The notes under the pieces were generated by a model. That model worked only from the letters and a program-made list of their open reading frames with translations, made no database searches and had not been told where the DNA came from. Positions 1-9,148 of a stretch of DNA of 64,000 bases are shown one piece after another. Both the position numbers and the translations under genes were made by a program. The DNA is taken from assembly GCA_020692215.1 (NCBI GenBank), contig JAIMKW010000002.1, positions 310,001-374,000 of the forward strand, written 5' to 3'. Every line of letters starts with the position of its first letter. The first letter of the stretch is position 1. The stretch is from Sandarakinorhabdus sp. Its GTDB lineage: Bacteria; Pseudomonadota; Alphaproteobacteria; Sphingomonadales; Sphingomonadaceae.

Positions 1-2
1 GC

Positions 3-404
3 GACTGGCTGGTGGGCGACGGTTTCGCTGCACGGATCCAGGGCAGCGCTGCGGAGGGAGACCGGTTCGCCATTGAACGGACAGGGCCTTCCGATGGTGG
101 AAACCAGAACAGCCTGGCACTGCTTGCGCTGCGGGATTCGGGCGGCCCCGAAGGCAGTTTTGGCGATGCGCAGGACAGGATGATCACCAGCGTATCCGTG
201 CCGCTTTCCGAAGCCCGCGCGCGCGAGGATGTCGCCCGCATAAACCGCGACACGGCAGCAGAAGCGCTCAACGAGTCCTCGGGCGTCGACCTCAACACCG
301 AGGCAGCCGAGATGCTTCGCTTGCAGCAGGCCTATCAGGCCAATGCGCGGATCATCCAGACGGCCCGGGAAACATTCGACTCCATCCTTGCCGCAACCCG
401 CTAG
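3..404 (+). CDS. flgK: Flagellar hook-associated protein 1 FlgK, C-terminal part
   Basis: This is the last part of FlgK, which joins the flagellar hook to the filament together with FlgL. The frame is open at the left edge of the window, so the N-terminal half lies upstream. The final 70 residues show the conserved FlgK end: a stretch beginning SGVDLNTEAAEMLRLQQAYQ, followed by an ARIIQTARETFDSIL helix. This is the C-terminal coiled-coil D0 region of axial flagellar proteins. The stop codon lies 10 bases before the flgL start, so the two are probably co-transcribed. The identification is firm; only the missing upstream part is unknown. Confidence 0.93.
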   Translation, partial: DWLVGDGFAARIQGSAAEGDRFAIERTGPSDGGNQNSLALLALRDSGGPEGSFGDAQDRMITSVSVPLSEARAREDVARINRDTAAEALNESSGVDLNTEAAEMLRLQQAYQANARIIQTARETFDSILAATR

Positions 405-414
405 GAACCAGCCC

Positions 415-1329
415 ATGCCATCACCCGTCTATGTGAACAGCCGCAGCCCCATCCCGGTCCAGTCCGACCGGATGGGGCGTCTTGAAGACAGGTTGGCCCA
501 GCTCGACAAACAGATCTCGACCGGCAAGCGCCTGACCGAGCCAGCCGAGGACCCGGCAGCTGCAAACCGCGCCGCCATGCTGGCGCGCCTCGACAGCCAG
601 CTGGTTGCCGAGGAACGCAGCCTGCAGCGTGCAACCAGCCGGCTGGCGCTGGCCGAAACAGCGATCGAAAATAGCGGTGAAGCGCTGTTGCGCGCGCGCG
701 AACTGGCGCTGGCGGCAGCAAATGGCACCTTTTCAGCCGATGACAGGCTGGTTTTTGCGCGGGAAGTGCAGATTCTGCGGGCACAACTGATCGACAGCGC
801 CAATGCCCGGGATGAAAGCGGGCGCTTTCTGTTCGCGGGCAGCCGCAATGCTGAACCGCCCTATGCGGCAGACATCGACGGTGTGGTTCAGTGGCGCGGC
901 TTTTCGCAGGCACCGGGTGCCGAAGCTGCCGGAATCGGCACAGCAACACCCCCCCGTGGCCCTGAGGCCTTTGGAGATGCCGCCAGCGGCACCTTCGCGC
1001 AGCTGAAGGCATTGGAGGAAGCCCTGGCTGAGCCGGACGCGGAGCTTCGCAACCCGGCAATCGCTGCCGTGCTGGATGGCCTGGGAACCAGCTACAACCG
1101 CCTGACAGCCGCCCAGGCAAGCCTCGGCGCCGGCCTTGCACGGCTGGAAGGCGAAGGAACGCGCATCGCTGCGGCGCGCCTCGACACCGCCGAAGCCCTC
1201 GCAGCTGTAACAGGGCTGGACCTGACGGCCGCCTTTGCCGAAATGCAGGCGCTACAACTCACCCTTTCAGCAGCGCAGGCCAGCTTTTCGCGAATCTACG
1301 GCAACAGCCTGTTCGACCGGCTGGGCTGA
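415..1329 (+). CDS. flgL: Flagellar hook-associated protein 3 FlgL
   Basis: This 304-residue protein is the second hook-filament junction protein and resembles flagellin at both ends. The N-terminus carries a coiled-coil D0 segment with QISTGKRLTEPAEDPAAANR, the flagellin/FlgL signature. The C-terminus ends in an amphipathic helix (AEMQALQLTLSAAQASFSRI). I chose the ATG at 415 because it follows the flgK stop closely and gives the usual FlgL beginning. An upstream in-frame start at 343 would overlap flgK by 62 bases and add a non-conserved leader. It sits between flgK and the stator genes. Confidence 0.9.
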   Translation: MPSPVYVNSRSPIPVQSDRMGRLEDRLAQLDKQISTGKRLTEPAEDPAAANRAAMLARLDSQLVAEERSLQRATSRLALAETAIENSGEALLRARELALAAANGTFSADDRLVFAREVQILRAQLIDSANARDESGRFLFAGSRNAEPPYAADIDGVVQWRGFSQAPGAEAAGIGTATPPRGPEAFGDAASGTFAQLKALEEALAEPDAELRNPAIAAVLDGLGTSYNRLTAAQASLGAGLARLEGEGTRIAAARLDTAEALAAVTGLDLTAAFAEMQALQLTLSAAQASFSRIYGNSLFDRLG

Positions 1330-1415
1330 CTAGCCAGCGCTTAAACTAGGGTGCGGCTGCCCGTTCTCAGAAGCCGGAGGCATAATCCTTCCAGCCCATG
1401 AGGAGCCAAGCCAGC

Positions 1416-2279
1416 ATGATGGCCATTATCGGAGTCGTCGTGCTGCTCGTGATGGTGTTCGGCGGATTTGCGCTGGCTGGCGGGCATCTCATGCCCGTTC
1501 TCACCGCCCTCCCGTTCGAAATGATCATCATCGGGGGGGCGGCCGTTGGCGCCATGATCATTTCCAACGATCCCAAATCCTTGAAGCAGATAGGGGGCGG
1601 AGTGGCGCGAATCTTCAAGGGCCCCCGCTTCAAGAAGCAGGATTATCTGTCGGCCATCTTCCTGACGGTTCGGCTGATGCGGCTTCTGAAAGCCGAGGGC
1701 ACTGTTGCCGTGGAACCCCATGTGGAGCAGCCCGAATCGTCTTCGATCTGGGCCGACTATCCGGCCCTGAAGGCTGATCCCTTCTTCGTGCATTTTGTGT
1801 GCGACACCCTGCGATTGCTGGTTGTCAGCACCGGCACCGTAAGCTCGGTTGCCATAGAAGATGTGCTCGATACCGCAATCGAGACTCATCACAATGATGC
1901 GATCCGGCCGGCAGAGCAGTTGCAGACATTGGGCGACGCCCTGCCCGCCCTTGGCATCGTTGCCGCCGTATTAGGGGTTGTGAAAACCATGGGATCCATC
2001 GATCAGCCGCCAGCCGTGCTCGGCGGGATGATCGGTTCGGCCCTTGTTGGAACCTTTCTGGGCGTGTTTCTGGCTTACGGCATTGTAAGCCCGATGGCGG
2101 GCCGACTGAAAGCCATCATCGATGCCGACGCAGAAATCTATCAGGTTGTCCGGCGCGTTATCCTTTCCTCGATGCGCAACCAGCCACAGCCCATCATCCT
2201 GGAGACGGCGCGAACGGCCATCAGCCCGGCAAACCAGCCACAGTTTACCGAAGTGTTCGAAGGCGTGCGGGGAAAATGA
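1416..2279 (+). CDS. motA: Flagellar stator proton/ion channel protein MotA
   Basis: This 287-residue inner-membrane protein forms the ion channel of the flagellar stator with MotB and pushes on the rotor. It has four hydrophobic segments, two near the N-terminus and two around residues 170-220. The two channel prolines expected in MotA fall at about residues 177 (in DALPALGIVAAVLG) and 226 (in GIVSPMAGRL). An AGGAG at 1401-1405 is ten bases before the ATG at 1416, which fixes this start better than the in-frame ATG at 1398. It overlaps nothing upstream and is followed one base later by motB. Confidence 0.93.
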   Translation: MMAIIGVVVLLVMVFGGFALAGGHLMPVLTALPFEMIIIGGAAVGAMIISNDPKSLKQIGGGVARIFKGPRFKKQDYLSAIFLTVRLMRLLKAEGTVAVEPHVEQPESSSIWADYPALKADPFFVHFVCDTLRLLVVSTGTVSSVAIEDVLDTAIETHHNDAIRPAEQLQTLGDALPALGIVAAVLGVVKTMGSIDQPPAVLGGMIGSALVGTFLGVFLAYGIVSPMAGRLKAIIDADAEIYQVVRRVILSSMRNQPQPIILETARTAISPANQPQFTEVFEGVRGK

Positions 2280-2280
2280 C

Positions 2281-3111
2281 ATGACAGCACCTATCCCGAT
2301 CCCGGAACCGGAAATCCTGATCAAGAAAATCAAAGCCAAGGGCCATGGCGGCCATCATGGCGGCGCGTGGAAGGTGGCCTATGCGGATTTCGTGACGGCA
2401 ATGATGGCGTTCTTCCTGCTGATGTGGCTTCTGGGCGCCACTGACGACCAGAAGCGCAAGGGGATCGCCGACTATTTTACGGCTTCCATCATCGAAACCG
2501 ATTCCTCGGGGGGTTCAAATGGGTTGCTTGCCGGTAAATCCCTGGAAGCAACCGAGGGCGCAGCGCCGCATTCGAGGCGCGCAGGCCTGCAACCGACAAC
2601 GCCCTTCCAGCTGGCAAGCACGGAAAAGCGGAACCAAGACCAGCTCCGCAAGGTCGAAGATGAAATCCGCAAGCGCCTTGAACGCGATCCTGGCCTGAAA
2701 TCTCTGCAGGGCCAGATGCGCTTTTCCAACACACCGGAAGGCCTCAGGATCGAACTGATCGACGAAGCCGATTATTCGATGTTCACAAGCGGCACAGACA
2801 TGATGGACCCCCGCGCGAACAAGCTGCTCGCAATCGTGGCGGGCGTGATCGATGATGTCCCCAACAAGCTGGCGATCCGCGGGCACACGGATTCAACACC
2901 CTTTGCAGTCCGGCGGCCGGGGCAACCCAACAACAACTGGACTTTGTCGTCCGCCCGGGCCGAGGCAACCCGCCAGTCGCTGGCCAATGCCGGGATAGAC
3001 GCCGAACGCTTTTCGCGACTGGAAGGCGTTGCAGACACGGATCCGATCAATCCGAATGATCCCTTCGATCCTCGAAATCGCCGCATGAGCGTGACGCTTC
3101 TTCGCGACTGA
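2281..3111 (+). CDS. motB: Flagellar stator protein MotB
   Basis: This 276-residue partner of MotA anchors the stator to peptidoglycan. It has a short basic, His/Gly-rich cytoplasmic tail, then a single transmembrane helix starting AYADFVTAMMAFFLLMWLL whose Asp (residue 36) is the ion-binding residue. The periplasmic part ends in an OmpA-like peptidoglycan-binding domain with the motif RGHTDSTPF. The ATG lies one base after the motA stop, so the two are translationally coupled. A longer upstream frame exists but would overlap motA heavily and lacks MotB character. Confidence 0.95.
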   Translation: MTAPIPIPEPEILIKKIKAKGHGGHHGGAWKVAYADFVTAMMAFFLLMWLLGATDDQKRKGIADYFTASIIETDSSGGSNGLLAGKSLEATEGAAPHSRRAGLQPTTPFQLASTEKRNQDQLRKVEDEIRKRLERDPGLKSLQGQMRFSNTPEGLRIELIDEADYSMFTSGTDMMDPRANKLLAIVAGVIDDVPNKLAIRGHTDSTPFAVRRPGQPNNNWTLSSARAEATRQSLANAGIDAERFSRLEGVADTDPINPNDPFDPRNRRMSVTLLRD

Positions 3112-3152
3112 GCCTGTTGCAGGAAAGGGTTGAGCCCCATATTCGGGGCAGG

Positions 3153-5105
3153 ATGGAAAGCCCCGTCAATCAGCTTCCCGGGTCACCGGACCGCTTCGCG
3201 GAGAATGCCGCGACCTATATGGTCAAGGGCAGCAGCCCAGACATGGAAAGTGGTTTAACCAGTATCCGCAACACACTGAATACGCTCAAGTCGCAGCCCG
3301 GTGTTTACCGAATGCTCGATGCAAACGATCAGGTACTGTATGTCGGAAAGGCAAAATCGCTCAAGGCTCGGGTTGCGAACTACACACAGTTCGCGCGCCT
3401 GCCCCGACGGCTCCAGCGGATGGTGGCGCAAACCCGCTCCATGACAGTCGTTGTTACCCGATCAGAAGCCGAAGCGCTGCTGTTGGAAGCACAGCTTATC
3501 AAGCGCTTTCGGCCTCCGTACAATGTGCTTCTGCGCGACGACAAGAGTTTCCCCTTCATAGCTCTGGATGAAGACCATCGCTTTCCGCGGCTTGCCAAGC
3601 ATCGGGGCGCCCGCAAGGCAAACACCCACTACTATGGCCCGTTTGCAAGCGCCGGGGCCGTCAACACAACATTGAACGCCTTGCAGAAGCTCTTCCTGCT
3701 GCGATCCTGCACGGATAGCTATATGACCAATCGGTCACGGCCATGCCTGTTGCACCAGATCCGCCGCTGCTCGGCTCCGTGCACGGGCCTCATTGATGAA
3801 GCGGGCTATGCCGAACTCGTGACGGACGCGATGGCATTTCTTTCGGGCCGAAGCCAACAGGTTCAAAAAAAGCTGGGGCAGAAAATGTCGGACGCAGCCG
3901 CCAACCAGGATTATGAACTGGCTGCCGTCTTCCGGGACAGGCTGAAGGCACTGACAGCCATTCAGGGCGCGCAGGCGATCAACGCGGAGACCGACGCGGT
4001 CGATGCAGACGTTATCGCAATGGCAACCGGAGAAGGAACAGCCTGCGTTCAGATATTCTTCATACGAAGTGGACAAAACTGGGGGCATCGCGCTGTATTT
4101 CCGAGCCAAATATCAGGAATGAGTGAAGAAGAAATCGTGTCGGCGTTTCTGGGGCAATTCTATGCCGACATGCTACCTGCCAGGCTCCTGTTGCTCGACC
4201 GCACTTTGGCCGAAGCCGATCTTATCGCCGAAGCGATGACCGCCCGGGCTGGCCACAAGGTGGAGCTTCGGGTTCCGCAACGTGGCCACATGAAGCGCCT
4301 GGTGGAACAGGCCAGCCGAAATGCGCGCGATGCAGTCGATCGGCGGCTGGCCGAATCCGCCACGCAGAACCGCAATCTCGTTGCTCTGGCGGAGCTGTTT
4401 GCCCTGCCCGCCCCGCCCCAACGGATCGAGATCTACGACAACAGCCATGTTATGGGCACCAATGCGCTGGGTGCAATGGTGGTTGCCGGGCCCGAAGGCT
4501 TCCGGAAAGCACAATATCGCAAGTTCAACATGAAGACTGCTGCCGGCGGTGAAGATGGAATCACACCGGGTGACGATTTCGCCATGATGAAGGCGATGCT
4601 CACGCGCCGATTCGTCCGTCTGCAAGCGGAAGACCCCCATGGCGAAGGGCTGGAATGGCCTGACCTGCTGTTGATCGACGGCGGCAAGGGGCAGGTCTCG
4701 GCGACCATGGCAGCGCTGCGCGAACTGGGTGTTGAAGATGTGCCCCTGGTGGGCATTTCAAAGGGGCCGGATCGCAACGCCGGCCGAGAGATCTTCCACT
4801 TCCCGGACGGCCGTGAGTTGACCCTGCCCGTGAACGACCCGCTGCTGTTCTTCCTGCAGCGGCTGCGCGACGAGGCGCACCGCTTTGCCATTGGTGCGCA
4901 CCGCCAGAAGCGCGCAAAGGCAATGGTGGTTTCCACGCTTGATGAAGTGCCCGGAATCGGACCGGCGCGAAAGAAAGCGCTGCTGATGCATTTCGGAACG
5001 GCAAAGGCCGTAAAAGGCGCCGCGCTGGACGATCTGCTGAAGGCACCAGGCATCAGCCAGGCAACCGCAGAAGCGGTCTATTCCCATTTTCACCCACGAT
5101 CCTGA
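3153..5105 (+). CDS. uvrC: Excinuclease ABC subunit C
   Basis: UvrC makes both incisions around damaged bases in nucleotide excision repair with UvrA and UvrB. The 650-residue protein has the normal architecture. A GIY-YIG nuclease near the N-terminus (PGVYRMLDANDQVLYVGKAK) is followed by a UVR/UvrB-binding helix (QDYELAAVFRDRLKAL), an RNase H-like nuclease domain (IEIYDNSHVMGTNALG), and C-terminal helix-hairpin-helix repeats (VPGIGPARKKALLMHFG). I chose the ATG at 3153; a TTG at 3117 is also in frame. Identification is certain, the exact start is not. Confidence 0.96.
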   Translation: MESPVNQLPGSPDRFAENAATYMVKGSSPDMESGLTSIRNTLNTLKSQPGVYRMLDANDQVLYVGKAKSLKARVANYTQFARLPRRLQRMVAQTRSMTVVVTRSEAEALLLEAQLIKRFRPPYNVLLRDDKSFPFIALDEDHRFPRLAKHRGARKANTHYYGPFASAGAVNTTLNALQKLFLLRSCTDSYMTNRSRPCLLHQIRRCSAPCTGLIDEAGYAELVTDAMAFLSGRSQQVQKKLGQKMSDAAANQDYELAAVFRDRLKALTAIQGAQAINAETDAVDADVIAMATGEGTACVQIFFIRSGQNWGHRAVFPSQISGMSEEEIVSAFLGQFYADMLPARLLLLDRTLAEADLIAEAMTARAGHKVELRVPQRGHMKRLVEQASRNARDAVDRRLAESATQNRNLVALAELFALPAPPQRIEIYDNSHVMGTNALGAMVVAGPEGFRKAQYRKFNMKTAAGGEDGITPGDDFAMMKAMLTRRFVRLQAEDPHGEGLEWPDLLLIDGGKGQVSATMAALRELGVEDVPLVGISKGPDRNAGREIFHFPDGRELTLPVNDPLLFFLQRLRDEAHRFAIGAHRQKRAKAMVVSTLDEVPGIGPARKKALLMHFGTAKAVKGAALDDLLKAPGISQATAEAVYSHFHPRS

Positions 5106-5113
5106 TCAAGGCG

Positions 5114-5800
5114 ATGGCCGCAACGGACATACCGCCGAAGAAGCCGCAACGCGGGGCCGTGCTGTTGCTGCACGGGCATGGGCGGACAGGCGCCTCCATG
5201 CTTTTCATGGCCCATGCGTTGCGCAAGGCTGGCTTTGCCACCCTCGCGCCAAGCTACGGCCTCCGGCGGTCAATGGAGGCCATCCTTGGCTATCTGGCGC
5301 CTGTCGTGGCCGAATTCGAGGCTGCAAAGCCGGGCCCCTTCCATATCCTGACCCATTCGCTTGGCGGGCTGGTTGCCCGCGCCCTCATCACCCGCAGACG
5401 CCCCGCCCATCTATCCCGCGTGGTGATGCTGGCGCCACCGAACGCAGGCAGTGAGATTGCGGATCTTCTGTGCCGATATAACCTCGAATCCGCCATTCTC
5501 GGGCCGATCGGCAGACAGCTGCGAACTGGACGCCTGCTGGAAGACGAGCGGCTGCTTGGAAGCATCGACTTCGAACTCGGCGTGATCGCCGGGGACCGGC
5601 CTTTGGCGCCGGTTCTTCCCAGATTGCTGCCGCGGCCGAACGACGGGATGGTGTCGGTTGCGGCCACGCGGATCCCCGGCATGAGAGACCATATTGTGCT
5701 GCCGGTGGATCATACACGGATGGTGCATGACCGAGGGGTCATCACCCAGTCACTGGCGTTTCTGGAGTCCGGAGCCTTCCGCAGGCCAAAAATCGCCTGA
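5114..5800 (+). CDS. Alpha/beta hydrolase, lipase-like
   Basis: This 228-residue protein is a compact alpha/beta-hydrolase without a signal peptide. The oxyanion-loop motif HGHGRTG lies near residue 20. The nucleophile elbow is THSLGG, a GxSxG variant as in small lipases and acyltransferases. Probable acid and base residues are in PNDGMVS and VDHTRM near the C-terminus. It is eight bases downstream of uvrC on the same strand. It is convergent with the next gene, itself a hydrolase of a different family. The substrate is unknown; the fold suits a lipid or ester. Confidence 0.75.
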   Translation: MAATDIPPKKPQRGAVLLLHGHGRTGASMLFMAHALRKAGFATLAPSYGLRRSMEAILGYLAPVVAEFEAAKPGPFHILTHSLGGLVARALITRRRPAHLSRVVMLAPPNAGSEIADLLCRYNLESAILGPIGRQLRTGRLLEDERLLGSIDFELGVIAGDRPLAPVLPRLLPRPNDGMVSVAATRIPGMRDHIVLPVDHTRMVHDRGVITQSLAFLESGAFRRPKIA

Positions 5801-5814
5801 TTTGATCTGGTCTG

Positions 5815-7110
5815 TCAGGCCGCAACCGGCTCAGGCTGCTCTGCTGCACGAACCTTTTCGCGCAAGCGGGTCATCACGCCGGGCAGACGTTCCAGATAGT
5901 CCAGCGGGAATGTCCAGACACTGCCGCCTGCCTCCACTGGCTCTTCAACCAGCCCGCGCTCGCCGGGGGCAAGATGGAACAGAAAGGTGATCAGCACGTC
6001 GCTGCTGACCCAAGGGTCATTATACCAGAAAGTATGGGAGCGTTCCGACAGGCCGGGAATAGTCTCCGGGCGAACCTTCACGACTTCCAGGCCATGCTCT
6101 GCCACGGCTTCCAGCAGCCAGCGCCTCGCATTGGGGCTCAACTCCTCGATGTCCGGCCGCCCAGCGCGCGATCCCCGGTTGATTGTCTGTGAAAGCCGCA
6201 ACGTGCTGTCGCCCATGTTCACCGCGACAGTAACCCTCCGCGCGACCGTGGCATAGTCGCGAAGATCATCGACGAAGCTTCGGAAATCGGCGTCGGGTGC
6301 GGCATGATAGACCTCGCCCAGCCGGGGGTTGAAGGCGCCCGGCTCCTGGGCCTTGCGGCCCAACAGCGCCAATCCATCGCTCCCCACGGTTCCGCCGGCG
6401 CTGTAGGTCATCACATCGATATTCTTCGCCCTGGTATGGCGGGCCAGCAGGTCGATCAATCGTGCGAGCTGGGGAGCCGCGCCAAAAGCCGTCTCGATAT
6501 CATCGGAATAGCGCAGGAAATTCTCTGCTGTCGGCCAGGCAAACAACAGCACAATGGAATTTTGCCCGGTGAAATGATGCAACTGTGCCGCCTGACCTGC
6601 CGCCCGCTCCACCGTGGAATTGGCACCGTGAACGAAGATGATGATGTCCTTGTCGGGGCTGCGGTCGATCGCTGTATCGATCAGCTTCAGCCACGCCCGC
6701 AACCCGGGCGAAAGAGCGCCCTCATCATCGAGGCTTGCAAGTTCAGTCAGGTTTTTCAGCACCAGGCGCGGCCGTCGGTCGTCAACCCTGTTGGTCGACA
6801 TGGCGTAGATCGTTTCCCACGTGGTGGCCTCGGTCCCGATCTGCATGGTTGCAACGCCCATGTGCAGGTCTCGTCCGGGGGCAATAGCATAAAGGCGGTT
6901 GGTTCTGGGGCCCACCGGCAGGCGGTTGGTCGCGTAGAATAGCTCGATTTTGTTGTCTTGGCGGGCATTCGGATTGACAGAGAATGCGCTGGGGGCACCA
7001 TCCAGGAAGACGGCAGGCGTGGGCATCAACCGCATAGGCGGCTGGTGAAACGAAAGCGCAATGGTGACAGCCGCGAGAAGAAGGCCGATGATGACAAGAA
7101 TGCGAAGCAT
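5815..7110 (-). CDS. Membrane-anchored alpha/beta hydrolase (DUF900 type)
   Basis: This 431-residue protein starts with a hydrophobic membrane anchor or uncleaved signal (about residues 3-22). It continues with motifs typical of the DUF900 branch of alpha/beta hydrolases: ELFYATNR near the beginning, IIIFVHGANST before the nucleophile domain, and a TYSAGG nucleophile elbow. Proteins of this family are usually exported or periplasmic and of unknown substrate. The gene is monocistronic, convergent with the lipase-like gene and divergent from the glutathione transferase gene. Confidence 0.7.
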   Translation of the reverse strand: MLRILVIIGLLLAAVTIALSFHQPPMRLMPTPAVFLDGAPSAFSVNPNARQDNKIELFYATNRLPVGPRTNRLYAIAPGRDLHMGVATMQIGTEATTWETIYAMSTNRVDDRRPRLVLKNLTELASLDDEGALSPGLRAWLKLIDTAIDRSPDKDIIIFVHGANSTVERAAGQAAQLHHFTGQNSIVLLFAWPTAENFLRYSDDIETAFGAAPQLARLIDLLARHTRAKNIDVMTYSAGGTVGSDGLALLGRKAQEPGAFNPRLGEVYHAAPDADFRSFVDDLRDYATVARRVTVAVNMGDSTLRLSQTINRGSRAGRPDIEELSPNARRWLLEAVAEHGLEVVKVRPETIPGLSERSHTFWYNDPWVSSDVLITFLFHLAPGERGLVEEPVEAGGSVWTFPLDYLERLPGVMTRLREKVRAAEQPEPVAA

Positions 7111-7269
7111 GATTTTTCCTTAGCGCCTGCCGCAGAAGAGTCACCTGCGGCTGTTCAATTGCCGGGATTGCGCACTGACCCTTCGACGCTGCATGGAACT
7201 TTGCGAAACTGGGTATTGCGATTGAGTGCAGCCGATCCGACAACGCCCGGCTGAAGGAGCCACAGTGAC

Positions 7270-7956
7270 GTGATACAACTCTACACATCGCCCACGCCGA
7301 ACGGATACAAGGTTTCGGTCGCGCTTGAAGAAATGGCGCTGCCCTATGAAGTTCATGCAATCGACCTGATGAAGGGAGAGCAGAAAACGGCCGAATTTCT
7401 GGCCATGAACCCCAATGGTCGAATCCCGGTGATCGTCGATGATGGCTTCGCAGTGTTCGAATCCGGCGCAATCCTGATCTACCTTGCGGAAAAAACAGGT
7501 CTTCTGATGCCGACCGATGCCAAAGGGCGCAGCAAGGTTATCCAGTGGCTGATGTTCCAGATGGGTGGAATTGGCCCGATGATGGGCCAAGCCAATGTTT
7601 TCTACCGATATTTTCCCGAACGGATTCAGCCGGCCATCGATCGCTATCATGGCGAGGTCAAACGGTTGTTCGGGGTGCTGGACAGGCACCTCGCACAGCA
7701 TGAATGGCTTGCAGACGACTACAGCATTGCCGACATTGCCAATTGGTGCTGGACCCGGACCTCCCGCTGGTCGGGCGTGGATCCGGAACCCTATGGGAAC
7801 CTTGCGCGGTGGCACCGGGCCATCGCGGGCCGCAATGCAGCGCAAAGGGGGATCGCAGTGCCGATCGATTCCAGCGCCGCGATGGACAATGACAAGGACG
7901 GCAAGGCTTTTGCCAACAATGCCAGGACAATCGTGGAAATGGGCAAGAACAGCTGA
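7270..7956 (+). CDS. Glutathione S-transferase family protein
   Basis: This 228-residue cytoplasmic protein has the N-terminal thioredoxin-like glutathione-binding domain ([19 protein letters not shown], cis-Pro in [10 protein letters not shown], then [14 protein letters not shown]). An all-helical C-terminal domain contains [11 protein letters not shown]. The pattern is closest to the YfcG/Ure2p-like (Nu) branch, which has disulfide reductase rather than classical conjugating activity; that subclass is an inference. The start is a GTG at 7270 preceded by AAGGAG about ten bases upstream. It stands alone between a divergent hydrolase and an exported phosphodiesterase. Confidence 0.88.
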   Translation: MIQLYTSPTPNGYKVSVALEEMALPYEVHAIDLMKGEQKTAEFLAMNPNGRIPVIVDDGFAVFESGAILIYLAEKTGLLMPTDAKGRSKVIQWLMFQMGGIGPMMGQANVFYRYFPERIQPAIDRYHGEVKRLFGVLDRHLAQHEWLADDYSIADIANWCWTRTSRWSGVDPEPYGNLARWHRAIAGRNAAQRGIAVPIDSSAAMDNDKDGKAFANNARTIVEMGKNS

Positions 7957-8020
7957 GACAGGAACCGACCCGGAAAGCGCGTGTCATGCATATGTCACCG
8001 GAATGGTTGAAAGCATCAGG

Positions 8021-9106
8021 ATGCACTTCTTCAAAACTCTTGTGTCCTTCGTCGTGGCACTGGCTTCCACTGCCCCTCCTATTCCCGCGTTCGCCAATGG
8101 CATGACCAATCACCCCATCATCATAGCCCACAGAGGTGCATCTGCCGAAAGACCGGAACACACCCTCGCAGCCTATCGGCTGGCAATCGAACAAGGCGCT
8201 GACTTTATTGAACCTGATCTGGTGCCCACCAAAGACGGCGTTCTGGTAGCGCGGCACGAGAACGAGATAAGCGGCACCACAGACGTCGCCGACCATGCAG
8301 CCTTTGCAGACCGCCGAGCCACCAAGACCATTGACGGCCAAGAGGTCAGCGGATGGTTCACAGAAGATTTCACGCTTGCCGAACTGAAAACATTGCGAGC
8401 GCGCGAACGCCTGCCCGCGTTGCGCCCCTCCAACACAGCCTTTGATGGGCAGGAACAGATCCCGACATTCCAGGAGATCATCGATCTCGTGAAAGTGGAG
8501 GAACAGCGGCATGGGCGGCGTATCGGCCTGTATCCCGAAACCAAGCACCCAAGCTACTTTGCTGGAATTGGGCTGGCGATCGAACATCGACTAATTCATG
8601 AACTAGAAGTTAATAACTATAAAAGTCGAGAAGATTCTGTTTTTATACAGAGTTTTGAAGTTATTAATTTACAGAAATTGCGAAAGTTAACGCAAATTCG
8701 CCTGGTTCAGCTGGCGGCAAGCTCAGGCGGTCCCGCCGACAAGCCTGGGACATCATATGCGGACATGCTGACGGCCGAAGGGCTGAAAAAGATCTCTACC
8801 TATGCGGACGCGATTGGTGTGGAGAAACCCCTCATCATCCCACGGAGGCCCGATGGGGAGCTGGGCCAGCCAACCCTCTTGGTCGAAAACGCGAGAAAGG
8901 CAGGCCTCGAAGTCCATGCCTGGACATTTCGCCCGGAGAATTTCTTCTTGCCGCCATCTCTGCAATCCAGCGCATCACCGGTTGAGACAGGCCGTCCGGC
9001 CAAGGAAATACGCGCATTTATCGAGGCAGGACTTGATGGCATCTTCTCCGACTCCGTGCCGGCGGCCATGGAAGCACTCGACCGACAGGTGCCACAGCAT
9101 CGATAA
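8021..9106 (+). CDS. glpQ: Exported glycerophosphodiester phosphodiesterase
   Basis: This enzyme hydrolyses glycerophosphodiesters to glycerol-3-phosphate and an alcohol in the periplasm. An N-terminal signal peptide (HFFKTLVSFVVALASTAPPIPAFA) is followed by the GDPD catalytic start IIIAHRGASAERPEHTLAAY and the metal-binding DFIEPDLVPTKDGVLVARHE. The C-terminal region keeps VHAWTFR and GLDGIFSD. ATGs at 8003 and 8021 are both possible; I chose 8021 because it gives the cleaner signal peptide. A strongly AT-rich patch with rare codons at 8591-8690 interrupts otherwise GC-rich coding sequence without breaking the frame. Confidence 0.9.
   Translation: MHFFKTLVSFVVALASTAPPIPAFANGMTNHPIIIAHRGASAERPEHTLAAYRLAIEQGADFIEPDLVPTKDGVLVARHENEISGTTDVADHAAFADRRATKTIDGQEVSGWFTEDFTLAELKTLRARERLPALRPSNTAFDGQEQIPTFQEIIDLVKVEEQRHGRRIGLYPETKHPSYFAGIGLAIEHRLIHELEVNNYKSREDSVFIQSFEVINLQKLRKLTQIRLVQLAASSGGPADKPGTSYADMLTAEGLKKISTYADAIGVEKPLIIPRRPDGELGQPTLLVENARKAGLEVHAWTFRPENFFLPPSLQSSASPVETGRPAKEIRAFIEAGLDGIFSDSVPAAMEALDRQVPQHR
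8588..8700. other. Low-GC, rare-codon patch inside glpQ
   Basis: Hand counting gives 25 G/C bases in the 100 bases from 8591 to 8690, against roughly 60% on both sides. The reading frame stays open and encodes a charged helical stretch. Codons such as CTA, TTA, ATA, AAT and TTT replace the GC-ending codons used elsewhere. It is a real compositional break and its cause is unknown. Confidence 0.75.
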
Positions 9107-9148
9107 ACGACATAACGGTTCATACAGATTTCGTTTATGATCAGAATG

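Noticed and set aside
1345..1375. TAAA followed by GCCC as a possible sigma-28 flagellar promoter before motA
   Set aside because: The spacing is 13 bases and the -10 half matches the GCCGATAA consensus poorly, so I do not call it.
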